This document shows, piece by piece, positions 46,042-55,412 of a stretch of DNA of 64,000 nucleotides (positions are counted from its first letter, which is position 1; each line of letters opens with the position of its first letter). This DNA is from Bacteroidota bacterium (GTDB taxonomy: Bacteria > Bacteroidota > Bacteroidia > Chitinophagales > Chitinophagaceae). The notes beneath the pieces are model-generated. The model did not search any database, was not told the DNA's origin, and saw only the letters and a list, made by a program, of their open reading frames with translations. The position numbers and the translations under genes were made by a program. The stretch is from NCBI GenBank assembly GCA_030706685.1, contig JAUZOA010000004.1, positions 62,001-126,000 on the forward strand, read 5' to 3'.

Positions 46042-46419
46042 ATGCCTGAGACTGAAAACCTGGGATCCTTTTTTAAGGAGAATAAAAAACTGGTCAGGGA
46101 ATATCTTGATACACGGCTGGAGATCTATAAATTGAAGATCATCCGTATTTTTTCCAAATCAGCAGGATATTTTATCTGGATCATCATCTCGTTATTTCTC
46201 TTGTTTCTGTTTATTATTTTTCTTGGCCTGGTGACAGGCTTTTGGCTAAGCGATCTTACCGGCAGCTATGTGAAAGGGTTCGGACTGACTACATTGTTTA
46301 TACTCGTAGTCATATTGGTATTGGCCTTTTTAAGAAAAACATTATTTGTCAACCCGATCATCCGGGCTATTATCAGCAGGGCCAGCGATAATGATGATGA
46401 GTCCGATGACGAAAAATAA
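46042..46419 (+). CDS. Small phage-holin-superfamily-like membrane protein
   Basis: A 125-residue protein starting MPETENLGSFFKENKKLVREY, with two hydrophobic helices (IWIIISLFLLFLFIIFLGLV and GLTTLFILVVILVLAFL) and an acidic tail. The layout fits the DUF1469/Hol-X type of membrane proteins found near stress genes; no lytic function is implied. The helical protein at 46444 follows after 24 bp. Confidence 0.6.
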   Translation: MPETENLGSFFKENKKLVREYLDTRLEIYKLKIIRIFSKSAGYFIWIIISLFLLFLFIIFLGLVTGFWLSDLTGSYVKGFGLTTLFILVVILVLAFLRKTLFVNPIIRAIISRASDNDDESDDEK

Positions 46420-46443
46420 AATTTTGACGCTTAAATCCTTAAA

Positions 46444-46758
46444 ATGAAAAGAGCAAAAAATATACATAACCTGGACACCCTGGAAAGAGAGATGTACCGG
46501 TTAAAGCTGGAGGCGAGGAACATAGAAGAGAAACTCGATCATAATCTTGATCACCTGCAGGAGAATTATTTTTCGATGACAATGAATTCCATTTTCAGGA
46601 ATAAGAAAGAGGGCGAAGGGAAGGCCGGATTTTTTGAGTCATTTTTTAAAAGCGAAAGTTTTAACGCGGCTGTTAATAAGATCACGGAACATATTGTTGA
46701 CAAGGCCGCAGCAGGTATTGAAAACCTGATAGATAAGATCTTCCGGAAAAAACAATAA
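46444..46758 (+). CDS. Small helical protein of unknown function
   Basis: A 104-residue, largely helical and charged protein without a signal or membrane helix (MKRAKNIHNLDTLEREMYRLKLEARNIEEKL). Not recognised. Its position directly behind the holin-like gene, on the same strand, suggests a membrane-associated partner, as with YtxH/YqjK-like pairs. It ends 3 bp from the stop of the convergent Na/Pi gene. Confidence 0.65.
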   Translation: MKRAKNIHNLDTLEREMYRLKLEARNIEEKLDHNLDHLQENYFSMTMNSIFRNKKEGEGKAGFFESFFKSESFNAAVNKITEHIVDKAAAGIENLIDKIFRKKQ

Positions 46759-46761
46759 GTC

Positions 46762-48426
46762 TCAACGAATAAAGCCCGGCAGTTCATCGAAGTAATCTGA
46801 TTCTTTTATGGTCAGCAGGTAGTCCTTCAGTGCAAAGACCATAGCCTTAAAAGCCGTGTACATTTCCCTGTTGAAATTGAAAAGGGTGGAGATCTCCGTA
46901 TGGTTTACATGTCCGGCTATACCTTCTTTATACAATTCCTGTAAACTCTGGTTATACCCCTGCTGGATATTTTTATACAAGGCCGTGATCTTTTCAAAAT
47001 TCTCCTTCGTATTTTGTTGTTGCAGGAGGTCTGATACCTCATTGCAAAATGCCACTACTTTATCCCTGGTGGCAAGATAGAAACCATATTTTGCGTCATT
47101 GGATGAATTACGCAGTTGATCAATATCGTGCAGGGCATCCCGTATGCTTTTTGCTGCATACATGCTATTGCGGATACAGGAGATCAATTGATCAAGCCTG
47201 GCCCTTTCATTTTGCAGCGAAGGCGCATTTTGTAATTTAACGGAGAACCCCTGTATTTCACCATGCAGGGTTTTTATATATTCATATTTTTCCGTTGCTT
47301 GTTTTCTTTCGAAACTCTTATTCCTGATCTCCCCGGGCACTTTGAATTCATCTCCGAAAGCATTGGCGGTAAAACTCATCACATGAAAGATAAAATGGCG
47401 TGTTTCTTTTTCCAGCGCACCGGATGCGAGCTCACTATCTGCAACCGACACTTTCCTGATGAACAGGCTTTCCTCATCTTTTCCTGTAAAACGTTTTTCG
47501 AGAAACCTGGCAAATACACCGAGAAAAGGATAGAAAAACAGGATGCCGGCGAAATTAACCAGGCTTTGGAAAAATACCAATGCGGTAAGGTTGTCGCTAA
47601 TGCCCAGGGTATCGGTAATTAACCTGTTAACAGGTAAAAGAAAAATAAGGACAATTACTGTAGTGATGCTGTTGAACAGGAAATTTCCCACGGCTACTCT
47701 TTTTTTTGCAGCTATACCTTTGAACGATGCCAATAATAACTTGATGCTGGTTCCGATTTCTGCGCCAAGAACGATAGCCGAGGCGGAAAACAGGCTGATG
47801 GCGTTTACATGCAAAACGCTTAAGACAATGGCGACAGTGGCGGAACTCGACTGGATAAGGGAAGTAATCAAAAAGCCAGCCATTAAAAAGACGATTGCAG
47901 GTTGTTCCTTTAATACAGCGAGGTCCACTTGTTGTACAGTATGTTCTATCCCCGCCTTGATATAGTTCAAACCAATAAATAAGAAACCGAACCCAAAGAT
48001 CAGTTTGCACCATTGGTACCAGCGGCTTTCTTTATTGACAAGCATGATCAATATCCCGGATACGGCAACGACGGGTAATGCAAAGTCTTCAATATTGAAG
48101 CTGAAACCTACGGTTGCAATGATCCAACTGGTAAGTGTTGCTCCCAGGTTGGCGCCGAGGATGACGGCGAGCGCAGTTTGTATTTGAATGACACCGGCCC
48201 CGACAAAGGCCAATACCATAAGGTTCACTATTGAACTGCTTTGAAGGATACCGGTAACAATAGCGCCCCCGGCAATCGCTTTGACTTTATTGGAAGTTTG
48301 TCTTTTAAGAAACAGTTTAAAAGGCCGGCCTACGAGGTGCCGCAGCCCTTCTTCCAGGAAATTCATACCCAGCAGGAAGATGGCTATTCCCGCCAAAGAT
48401 TTCCATATATCAGGAGAGATAAACAT
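46762..48426 (-). CDS. Na/Pi cotransporter family protein with PhoU-like tail
   Basis: A 554-residue protein. The N-terminal 310 residues form two inverted repeats, each with a QSSS motif (GILQSSSIVNLMVLAF and SLIQSSSATVAIVLSV), the hallmark of NptA/YjbB phosphate carriers. The C-terminal 200 residues are PhoU-like helices. YjbB exports phosphate in E. coli; direction here is unknown. A CRP/FNR-type site and -7 box lie on this strand just upstream. Confidence 0.92.
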   Translation of the reverse strand: MFISPDIWKSLAGIAIFLLGMNFLEEGLRHLVGRPFKLFLKRQTSNKVKAIAGGAIVTGILQSSSIVNLMVLAFVGAGVIQIQTALAVILGANLGATLTSWIIATVGFSFNIEDFALPVVAVSGILIMLVNKESRWYQWCKLIFGFGFLFIGLNYIKAGIEHTVQQVDLAVLKEQPAIVFLMAGFLITSLIQSSSATVAIVLSVLHVNAISLFSASAIVLGAEIGTSIKLLLASFKGIAAKKRVAVGNFLFNSITTVIVLIFLLPVNRLITDTLGISDNLTALVFFQSLVNFAGILFFYPFLGVFARFLEKRFTGKDEESLFIRKVSVADSELASGALEKETRHFIFHVMSFTANAFGDEFKVPGEIRNKSFERKQATEKYEYIKTLHGEIQGFSVKLQNAPSLQNERARLDQLISCIRNSMYAAKSIRDALHDIDQLRNSSNDAKYGFYLATRDKVVAFCNEVSDLLQQQNTKENFEKITALYKNIQQGYNQSLQELYKEGIAGHVNHTEISTLFNFNREMYTAFKAMVFALKDYLLTIKESDYFDELPGFIR

Positions 48427-48442
48427 GAATAGAGGATAGGGT

Positions 48443-48485
48443 CAAATTTCAGTTGTTTCGGGCTTAACCCTGCTGATGATAGTCA
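48443..48485 (-). promoter_or_regulatory. CRP/FNR-type site plus -7 box for the Na/Pi gene (divergent region)
   Basis: Palindrome TGATGATAGTCA (48474-48485) with a minus-strand box GAAATTTG (48450 down to 48443, 5 of 6 fixed positions); spacing 29.5 bp. On the plus strand only a weak box (GATATTTC, 48531-48538) lies at 51.5 bp, so control of the AI-2E gene from the same site is possible but less clear. Confidence 0.65.
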
Positions 48486-48555
48486 GCCGGGGTGCTTACT
48501 ACGCTCATAGATAATTGACTCAAAGATGATGATATTTCAGTGTCAAAAAATTGAT

Positions 48556-49596
48556 ATGGATAGTAATCCCAAAAAAAAGCTATCGTCCCCGGAATATTTG
48601 CCCATCGTTTTTTTTGTTGCCGCGCTGCTTTATTTCGGGAGAACCTTGTTCATTCCTATGTTTTATGGATTATTAATCGCCATAGTGCTGTATCCTATAT
48701 GCAAATGGCTGGAACGGCATAAATGGCCAAGAAGCATGGCTATCACTCTTGGTTTATCCATCGTTATTATTTTATTCGCGATGCTTGTCACATTATTGGT
48801 TTTGGAGATAAATGCTTTTCGCGGTGATCTCCCGGAACTCAGGGCCAAATTGGAACCATCCTTACAGCAATGGCAATTGTGGATCGAAAGCAATTTTAAT
48901 ATTTCAATCGACGCCCAGAACGAATGGTGGAAACGCACTACCAGCGCATTAAGTGATAATACCGGTGTCATGCTCAAAGGAACCGCCAATACCTTTTTTA
49001 TATTATTCCTGGTACCGGTGTTTACGGCTTTGTTTCTTTACAGTCGTGGTAGTTTTGTCCGCTTTTTGGAAAAAATGGCCGGCGATAAATATGGCAACCC
49101 ATTACATGCTATTCTGCAAAGCACCGTTCATACTTATTTTAATTTTATAAAAGGAATGATCATGGTGTATATTATCGTAGGCACATTAAACAGCATTGGC
49201 CTGCTTATCCTGGGTATTAAGCATGCGATATTATTCGGGTTTCTTACCGCCATCATGACGATCATTCCTTATATCGGGATTTTTGTAAGCGCTCTTCTTC
49301 CGATATCGGTGGCATGGCTCACCAAAGATTCGATTTGGTACCCGATAGGTGTTGTAGCTGTATTTGCCTTTGTTCAGTACCTGGAAGCCAATGTGATTTT
49401 CCCGAGAGTAGTGGCTTCGCAACTCCAGGTCAGTACATGGGCTACGTTAGTGGCCATTATTGTTGGTGGTATCCTGTGGGGAGTCTCCGGGATGATATTA
49501 TTCATTCCTTTTGTGGGCATACTCAAGATTGTTACGGATAATATCACGGAATGGAAACCATTGAATATCCTTCTTGACAGAGGTAACATGAAGTGA
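48556..49596 (+). CDS. AI-2E family transporter (PerM/YdiK-like)
   Basis: A 346-residue membrane protein starting MDSNPKKKLSSPEYLP; a frame-open start at 48526 only adds 10 residues. Around seven to eight helices with family segments FYGLLIAIVLYPICKWLERHKWPR, GMIMVYIIVGTLNSIGLLILG and PYIGIFVSALLPI. The family includes AI-2 and Na+/H+ exporters; substrate is not predictable. Divergent from the Na/Pi gene. Confidence 0.88.
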   Translation: MDSNPKKKLSSPEYLPIVFFVAALLYFGRTLFIPMFYGLLIAIVLYPICKWLERHKWPRSMAITLGLSIVIILFAMLVTLLVLEINAFRGDLPELRAKLEPSLQQWQLWIESNFNISIDAQNEWWKRTTSALSDNTGVMLKGTANTFFILFLVPVFTALFLYSRGSFVRFLEKMAGDKYGNPLHAILQSTVHTYFNFIKGMIMVYIIVGTLNSIGLLILGIKHAILFGFLTAIMTIIPYIGIFVSALLPISVAWLTKDSIWYPIGVVAVFAFVQYLEANVIFPRVVASQLQVSTWATLVAIIVGGILWGVSGMILFIPFVGILKIVTDNITEWKPLNILLDRGNMK

Positions 49597-49710
49597 GCCT
49601 TTCGGTTATTATCACCAGCCCTTGTTGCCAGGGATAAGCGGGCCAATAAATTAGTTTAAATTAGCTATGTCTTAAAAAGTCATGCTTCAGCGTTATGTTA
49701 TCTTTCTTGA

Positions 49711-49775
49711 TGATAACAGTCATCATCGAAGCAAGAGAATATTTCGAATTTTCAAATTAACGTCATTGAAATTTG
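49711..49775 (+). promoter_or_regulatory. CRP/FNR-type site (distal position) and -7 box for mgtA
   Basis: TGATAACAGTCA (49711-49722), inside a longer symmetric stretch TGATGATAACAGTCATCA, and a -7-like box GAAATTTG (49768-49775, 5 of 6 fixed positions). Centre to box start is 51.5 bp, the class I-like spacing. No copy is visible at the proximal position. Confidence 0.65.
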
Positions 49776-49789
49776 CTTAATCACCCGGA

Positions 49790-52366
49790 ATGCAAACTTT
49801 ACCTGTAAAAAAAACAAGCACTAAAACCCGGCTCATTGATCTGCCTTTAAAAGAAATACAATCCGGTGTGGGCTTTATAAGTGGTGGACTTACTCAGGAG
49901 GAAGCCGCGACCAGGTTAGCTAAATATGGCTTTAATGAAGTGGCAAAGGAAAAGCCTTTGTCCCCTTGGCGCCGTTTATTAATCAATCTGAAAAATCCGC
50001 TTGTCATACTCCTCGCAATACTTGGCCTTGTGTCCTACCTCACGGGTGATGTCCGGGCGACGATAGTCATATTCGTAATGGTTATATTGGGAGTGGTACT
50101 GCGCTACCTGCAGGAAATGCGTGCAGACAAAGCCGCGGAAAAGTTGCGGGCGATGGTCAGTACTCATGCCACCGTTTGCCGGGATGGCAGGGATGTTGAA
50201 CTGCCTTTGAAAATGCTCGTTCCGGGGGATATTATACGGTTGGGCTCCGGGGATATGGTGCCGGCTGATGTCCGGTTGCTTTCGGCAAAAGACCTTTTTA
50301 TAAACCAGGCTGCCCTTACCGGGGAAGCTATGCCTGTTGAAAAAAATACTGATGAGTGTTCTTCGGCAAATGGAAACGAACTGGAGTTAAGCAATATCTG
50401 TTTTCTTGGTTCCAATGTCGTAAGCGGAACGGCTACAGCTTTAGTTGTTTATACCGGAAACATGACTTTTTTCGGCTCCCTGGCCCATAGTATTTCTGTA
50501 GAAAGGGAATTGACGAGTTTTGATAAAGGTATCAACAGGTTTACCTGGCTGATGATTCGCTTCATGATGGTAATGGTTCCTGCCGTATTTATTATTAATG
50601 GGCTTAGCAAACATAATTGGCTGGAAGCATTTCTCTTTTCTCTCGCCGTTGCTGTAGGGCTTACGCCCGAAATGCTTCCCATGATTGTAACCGTTAACCT
50701 GTCAAAAGGCGCCCTGGCCATGGCCCGCAAAAAAGTGATCGTAAAGAGACTGAATTCTATACAGAATTTTGGCGCCATGGATGTGTTGTGTACCGATAAA
50801 ACCGGAACTATTACCATGGGACGGATTATCCTTGAACAACACCTGGACGCAGTAGGAAAACCCAGTCAGAAAGTTTTAGACTTCGGCTATCTGAACAGTT
50901 ATTATCATACCGGTTTGAAGAACCTGATGGATGATGCTATTCGTGATCATGAAGAACTGGAAGGCGGTTTGAAGGCCAGGGAGAAATATAAAAAAATAGA
51001 TGAAATACCTTTTGATTTTGTAAGAAAACGTATGTCTGTTGTACTGGAAGATACGACGGGTTTGAATATCTTAATTTGTAAAGGGGCCGTGGAGGGTTTA
51101 ATCGACTTGTGCAGCAAGGTAGAAATCAATGGCGGGATACTGGACCTTCATCCACAGCAGCGTTTGGAAAGCCTTAAAATAGTCAACGGGCTGAACAGCC
51201 AGGGATTCAGAGTGATCACGCTTGCCTACAAACTCTTGCCCGGAGGGCCCGATGAACCTGTTTATTCGGTAAAGGACGAATCCGATTTGATCCTGTTGGG
51301 CTTTCTTTCTTTTTTAGATCCTCCAAAAGAATCCGCTACAGAAGCATTAAAGAAACTGGCAAACCTGAAAGTTGATGTTAAAATCCTGACAGGCGATAAT
51401 GAAGTAATTACAGCATGCATTTGTAATAAAGTAGGCTTATCGTCAGAAAATTTACTGCTTGGGTCACAAATTGAAACAATGAACGATGACGAACTGGCCG
51501 AAGCAGTCAATCAGTATAGCGTATTTGCGAGACTAGTACCGGCTCACAAACAACGAATTATTAAGGCGCTGCAAAAAAAGGGGCATGTTACCGGTTTTAT
51601 GGGAGACGGGATTAATGATGCTCCTGCGTTAAAAGCGGCTGACATTGGTATCTCAGTAGATTCTGCGGTAGATATTGCAAAAGAGTCTTCTGATATTATT
51701 TTGCTCGAAAACAACTTGCTGGTCCTGGAGCAAGGAGTATTGGAAGGCCGCAAAATATTCGGCAATATTATCAAGTACATCAAAATGGCTGCCAGTTCGA
51801 ATTTTGGTAATATGTTCAGTGTAATAGGAGCCAGCGCCTTCCTGCCCTACCTTCCCATGCTTCCGATCCAGGTGCTGACCAATAACTTATTGTATGATTT
51901 TTCACAAACTACCATTCCTACAGATAATATTGACAGCGACTGGTCAATCAAACCGCGCAAATGGGCCATTAATGAACTTCAGCGATTTATTCTTTTTATT
52001 GGCCCGGTAAGCTCGATTTTCGATTACCTGACATTTTTTATTATGTGGTATGTATTTCACTGCAAGGATAATCCTGCCCTCTTTCATACCGGTTGGTTTG
52101 TTGAATCTATCTTCACACAAACATTGATCATACATGTTATCCGCACCAACAAGATACCATTCATTCAAAGTCGTGCCAGTTGGCCGCTTATCCTGACTTC
52201 TGTCATCATTGTTGTACTGGGCGCGTGGCTTACTATTTCACCTTTAGCTGAAACACTGGGATTTGTTCCGCTCCCGTCACTCTACTGGCTGTTTTTGTCC
52301 GGTATACTGGTGCTTTATATTCTATTAACCCAGTTAATCAAGAACTGGTTAATCCGAAAATCGTAA
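49790..52366 (+). CDS. mgtA: Magnesium-translocating P-type ATPase
   Basis: An 858-residue P3B-type ATPase. LTGEAMPVE (actuator), D336 in LCTDKTGTITMG, LTGDNEVIT, MGDGINDAPALK, and the diagnostic M4 region TPEMLPMIVTVNLSKGALAMARKKVIVKRL. Imports Mg2+ down its gradient at the cost of ATP. Full family length. The 193-bp gap upstream holds the CRP/FNR-type promoter; no Mg2+-sensing leader was recognised. Confidence 0.92.
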   Translation: MQTLPVKKTSTKTRLIDLPLKEIQSGVGFISGGLTQEEAATRLAKYGFNEVAKEKPLSPWRRLLINLKNPLVILLAILGLVSYLTGDVRATIVIFVMVILGVVLRYLQEMRADKAAEKLRAMVSTHATVCRDGRDVELPLKMLVPGDIIRLGSGDMVPADVRLLSAKDLFINQAALTGEAMPVEKNTDECSSANGNELELSNICFLGSNVVSGTATALVVYTGNMTFFGSLAHSISVERELTSFDKGINRFTWLMIRFMMVMVPAVFIINGLSKHNWLEAFLFSLAVAVGLTPEMLPMIVTVNLSKGALAMARKKVIVKRLNSIQNFGAMDVLCTDKTGTITMGRIILEQHLDAVGKPSQKVLDFGYLNSYYHTGLKNLMDDAIRDHEELEGGLKAREKYKKIDEIPFDFVRKRMSVVLEDTTGLNILICKGAVEGLIDLCSKVEINGGILDLHPQQRLESLKIVNGLNSQGFRVITLAYKLLPGGPDEPVYSVKDESDLILLGFLSFLDPPKESATEALKKLANLKVDVKILTGDNEVITACICNKVGLSSENLLLGSQIETMNDDELAEAVNQYSVFARLVPAHKQRIIKALQKKGHVTGFMGDGINDAPALKAADIGISVDSAVDIAKESSDIILLENNLLVLEQGVLEGRKIFGNIIKYIKMAASSNFGNMFSVIGASAFLPYLPMLPIQVLTNNLLYDFSQTTIPTDNIDSDWSIKPRKWAINELQRFILFIGPVSSIFDYLTFFIMWYVFHCKDNPALFHTGWFVESIFTQTLIIHVIRTNKIPFIQSRASWPLILTSVIIVVLGAWLTISPLAETLGFVPLPSLYWLFLSGILVLYILLTQLIKNWLIRKS

Positions 52367-52489
52367 ACCAGGGAGCTTTAAAATAAACTGCTCATCCTAT
52401 TTATTTTATTGTTCAGGAGATCCCGTTCAGCCTGATATCAGAAGGCGCCATACTGCCCGTTTTTTTAGATAAACCGGGATATATTTTTA

Positions 52490-52789
52490 TCAGCTTAAAT
52501 GCGCATTAAGTTGTTGCAATATTTCATGGGCAGTGCTCAGCCCGTTTTTTCGCCATACAATATTCCCGTCTTTAAAAATGATCAGTGTGGGAACGGATAA
52601 GATATTATACAACTGAGAATAATAAGGAGTTTTATCAATATCAATCTCAAGGATCGTCGCTCTTTCGCCCACTTGTTCTTTTACTTCATGAAGAACGGGT
52701 CCCATCAGCTTGCAGGGAGCACACCATTCCGCAGAAAAATCAACTATAACGGGCGTGTTACCTTTTATATGACTCTCAAAGTTTTTCAT
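52490..52789 (-). CDS. trxA: Thioredoxin
   Basis: A 99-residue thioredoxin fold from the ATG at 52789 (MKNFESHIKGNTPVIVDFSA). Active site W22-C-A-P-C26, with the cis-Pro region SVPTLIIFKDG. WCAPC is a common variant of WCGPC. The reading frame is open to 52972, but the upstream part has no recognisable domain and is not used. It lies 179 bp downstream of the OsmC gene and may be read with it. Confidence 0.92.
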   Translation of the reverse strand: MKNFESHIKGNTPVIVDFSAEWCAPCKLMGPVLHEVKEQVGERATILEIDIDKTPYYSQLYNILSVPTLIIFKDGNIVWRKNGLSTAHEILQQLNAHLS

Positions 52790-52968
52790 AACGTGAAGTT
52801 TTTCTGGATGAAGAATTCGTATAGTTTCATCAATAACCAGGCGATGACATACCTGCCGGTTATAAACGCCAGCATCAAAATCAGGATAAAAGAATACAGC
52901 GAGGTTAGCTTTTGTGGCTCCGGGACATTGTGAGTATGATGAACTCTCATAAAGAAAGTTTTGATGAA

Positions 52969-53454
52969 TCAATTTTGTACCGGTCGTTTTGTGATCCCCT
53001 GCGCTTCCGGATCAAGCAATATTTCACTGTGATAAAACACCTCAGCATTTATTGAATTGGTGATAAGACAATACTTATGCGTTTTCTCAAGGGCTTCAGT
53101 CGCTTTTTCCCGCAGGGTTTCGTCAGAGATATAGACTTTTGGATAGAGATTGATATGGGTAAACTTGTATTTACCTTCTGCGATTTCGATCTGGCCGATG
53201 ATATTGCATTCAAAATTTGAAATTTGAATCCCCAGTTTGCCGGCAAATGAAAGATAAGTGGTCATAAAGCAACTGCTGATCGCACTGAGGAAAAAATGTT
53301 CCGGCGTCCAGGGTTTTCCTTCTCCGCCGAATTTGGGCGGAGTTGCTACATGCAAGGTGCCGGCCGCGTCTTTCGCTCTGAGCATTCCTCTTTTAGCGGC
53401 CAGCCAGTTTAGCTGCACTTCAAAGAAAAATTGCTTTTCGGTTTTGCCCTGCAT
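52969..53454 (-). CDS. OsmC/Ohr family peroxiredoxin-like protein
   Basis: A 161-residue protein with the OsmC pattern: KFGGEGKPWTPEHFFLSAISSCFMTTYLSFAGKLGIQI containing one cysteine, and a later cysteine in HKYCLITNSI. OsmC/Ohr proteins reduce organic hydroperoxides through a Cys pair, here about 55 residues apart. It has an exact-match CRP/FNR-type promoter on its strand. The thioredoxin gene downstream could serve as reductant. Confidence 0.9.
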   Translation of the reverse strand: MQGKTEKQFFFEVQLNWLAAKRGMLRAKDAAGTLHVATPPKFGGEGKPWTPEHFFLSAISSCFMTTYLSFAGKLGIQISNFECNIIGQIEIAEGKYKFTHINLYPKVYISDETLREKATEALEKTHKYCLITNSINAEVFYHSEILLDPEAQGITKRPVQN

Positions 53455-53473
53455 AAAGCATTATTTAATGATA

Positions 53474-53516
53474 CAAATCTATATCCCGGAAGATGGCATA
53501 GCAATGACCCCTGTCA
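53474..53516 (-). promoter_or_regulatory. CRP/FNR-type site plus -7 box for osmC-like gene
   Basis: Palindrome TGACCCCTGTCA (53505-53516) and exact minus-strand -7 box TAGATTTG (53481 down to 53474); spacing 29.5 bp. Start codon at 53454. Confidence 0.75.
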
Positions 53517-53638
53517 TTATAAGGAGTGATATAATAAAATGATCATCCCGGCATCAACCGGGGATTATGATCGCAAAACAGCAGGGGCCTGTACGCTTCA
53601 GTAAAGGAGCAAAAAAGAAAATAGATGGTAGCTTCTCC

Positions 53639-53847
53639 CATACCTCTGGCATAGCTCCGGAATACTTCTGCCATACCTTTAGTATACCGCGTGTATGAAA
53701 ATGGTATGCCTCTGCCATACCTCTCCGATACGTTCCCCATACCTCGGGCATACGTCTGGAATACCTTCCCCATACCTCTGGCATACCTTTCCCATACGGG
53801 AACCATACGGAAATGATACGGAAGCCATACGGAAACCATACGGAGAC
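53639..53847. repeat. Tandem array of nineteen 11-bp units
   Basis: Nineteen consecutive units of exactly 11 bp, without a single indel. Typical units are CATACCTCTGG and CATACGGAAAC; the core ATA(C/T/G) is near-constant and the last six bases vary. Unit 1 starts at 53639, unit 19 ends at 53847. The period equals about one DNA helical turn. Because 33 bp is 11 codons, all three minus-strand frames show 11-residue pseudo-repeats such as RYARGMGKVF, which are probably not translated. The remainder of the 565-bp gap 53455-54019 holds the OsmC promoter and AT-rich DNA. Confidence 0.9.
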
Positions 53848-54019
53848 CTGATCTTTCTTTCTATATATCAATAGTTTAGATTTTTTCTCTTTTGCAAATC
53901 CTTGTATACCAATAATTAAAAAATCGAGAGAATGACCAGAATACCGGAATTCCTTCCAATATGAAGTGTCAGCAATAGAAAAAGGGGAGAATCCTTATGA
54001 TTGTATCAATTTAAGGTAT

Positions 54020-54457
54020 TTAAGCCAGCCATTTACCTTTCAACTGTAAAGAGACCAGGATGATCGCGACGCCGGTGGCAAGGTATATGAAATGAAGCCA
54101 GTTGGCTGCTCCAAGCAAAAGTAATTGTATAATGATCCAAACTGTTATTATGATGCCTCCTGCAAGCGACCAGTTGTACCTGTTTGCCCTGCGCCCCATA
54201 TTGGAGAATACCGCAAGGAAATTTGTTCCCCCCACTACCACGGCCAGGAGAATCCCTGGTACGAGGAAATCTTTGAAAGGAGTTGGTTCCAGGTAACTTA
54301 CTGGTAAATTCAATGAACTGCCATCCGGGCGACCTATCATTAATAAGCCGCTGAAAGTGGCCGTCAGCGCGATAAAAGATACCAATAAAAATAAAAGCGT
54401 TTTCATAATAAATGCTATTTGCAGACACCCATAGAGGAAAAAATCGTGAAAATCCAC
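54020..54457 (-). CDS. Small multi-pass membrane protein of unknown function
   Basis: A protein of 145 residues from 54457, or 128 from the ATG at 54406 (MKTLLFLLVSFIALTATFSG), which looks the better N-terminus; the promoter position permits both. Four hydrophobic helices, with the polar segment GRPDGSSLNLPVSYLEPTPFKDF between the first two. Not recognised. An exact-match CRP/FNR-type promoter precedes it. Confidence 0.7.
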   Translation of the reverse strand: MDFHDFFLYGCLQIAFIMKTLLFLLVSFIALTATFSGLLMIGRPDGSSLNLPVSYLEPTPFKDFLVPGILLAVVVGGTNFLAVFSNMGRRANRYNWSLAGGIIITVWIIIQLLLLGAANWLHFIYLATGVAIILVSLQLKGKWLA

Positions 54458-54478
54458 TATTTACCTGCTATCATCTTT

Positions 54479-54521
54479 CAAAGCTATTTTGTCTGCCGGT
54501 CTTCAAAAATGACGATTGTCA
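54479..54521 (-). promoter_or_regulatory. CRP/FNR-type site plus -7 box for the small membrane protein gene
   Basis: Palindrome TGACGATTGTCA (54510-54521) and exact minus-strand -7 box TAGCTTTG (54486 down to 54479); spacing 29.5 bp. Confidence 0.75.
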
Positions 54522-54543
54522 GCGGGCGGGGTGATAAAAGTTG

Positions 54544-55362
54544 TCAGGGATAATTGCTCAAATGCTCCAGCTTGTATCCCTTTTTTTGTTTTATTTTCCT
54601 GATAAACAGATCAAGCTGCAGCACATTGTTAGCGTCTATAAACATGGGATCATGGCAAAGAATAACCACATTTCCCGGCGTAAACGTTCTTTTGCCGTCA
54701 ATGAGGTTTTCTACAATTCGCATCATGGTATTGGCAGATTGAACTCTATGGCTGCTATCGGGGAAGTACGGCCATTCTACATCCCATCCAAAAACAGAAT
54801 AACCTTTTGCCGCGAGTGAGTCCGCGGCTTTTTTATCATCCGGGAGATCGCTTCGCTTCCTGCCATTTATCCGCCAGGTATTTCTTCCGGGTAGCCGGAC
54901 AATCTTATTTTTTAAGTGAAGAGTGTCTGCGTTCAATTCAATATCTCTTACCACCCCGTCAGGGTTCCTGTAATAAAGACGGTAATGTTTACTGGCGTGG
55001 GTGAAACTGTGATTCCCTGTTTCAATAAAAGGGTTGGATTGATAGGATTGAAAAAAATGCTTTACACTATCTTCTCCAAATACTTTTTCCCCGATAATGA
55101 ATACATTGATCCTGGCGCTGTCCGTTGCGGCTATCCTGTTGATATTTTCACTGCCTTCCGCCGGGCCGTCATCAAAGGTCAGGTATATCTTATAAAGCGA
55201 ATCAGTGATTGTGCCATTAACAGGAGCTATCGTATCTTTTTTTACAGAAAATGTATCTGCCAAAGTTTCTTTGTTCTTCCCCGGAATATTGCCATTACAT
55301 GCCGCTGTTGCAATCAGCAGGAAAATAATAAAAATAGCGGGAATTATTCGCATGACATTCAT
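54544..55362 (-). CDS. Polysaccharide deacetylase (NodB domain) lipoprotein
   Basis: A 272-residue protein from the ATG at 55362, giving a lipoprotein signal (MNVMRIIPAIFIIFLLIATAAC, Cys22). NodB motifs: TFDDGP (D64-D65), the His pair in NHSFTHA and the Arg in VRLPGRNTW. Family CE4 enzymes remove N-acetyl groups from peptidoglycan or other cell-surface glycans using a divalent metal. It lies 50 bp after the zinc-ribbon gene and is probably the last gene of the minus-strand operon that begins at 58105. Confidence 0.88.
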   Translation of the reverse strand: MNVMRIIPAIFIIFLLIATAACNGNIPGKNKETLADTFSVKKDTIAPVNGTITDSLYKIYLTFDDGPAEGSENINRIAATDSARINVFIIGEKVFGEDSVKHFFQSYQSNPFIETGNHSFTHASKHYRLYYRNPDGVVRDIELNADTLHLKNKIVRLPGRNTWRINGRKRSDLPDDKKAADSLAAKGYSVFGWDVEWPYFPDSSHRVQSANTMMRIVENLIDGKRTFTPGNVVILCHDPMFIDANNVLQLDLFIRKIKQKKGYKLEHLSNYP

Positions 55363-55412
55363 CCCGGAATAGTTTGAACCGGGAGCTAAAAGTAAAACAG
55401 TCTTAAAACATC

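Noticed and set aside
46042-46419. Prophage lysis gene
   Set aside because: Only the two-helix membrane layout resembles holins; no endolysin or other phage gene is nearby and it has a regulon promoter.
52790-52972. N-terminal extension of the thioredoxin frame
   Set aside because: The extra 61 residues match no domain and would overlap the OsmC stop; the thioredoxin fold is complete from 52789.
53639-53847. CRISPR array
   Set aside because: Units are 11 bp and contiguous with no spacer/repeat division and no cas genes nearby.
53543-53871. Minus-strand reading frames with 11-residue repeats such as RYARGMGKVF
   Set aside because: They arise from the 11-bp DNA period, which leaves every frame with an 11-codon repeat; there is no signal, domain or promoter to support translation.
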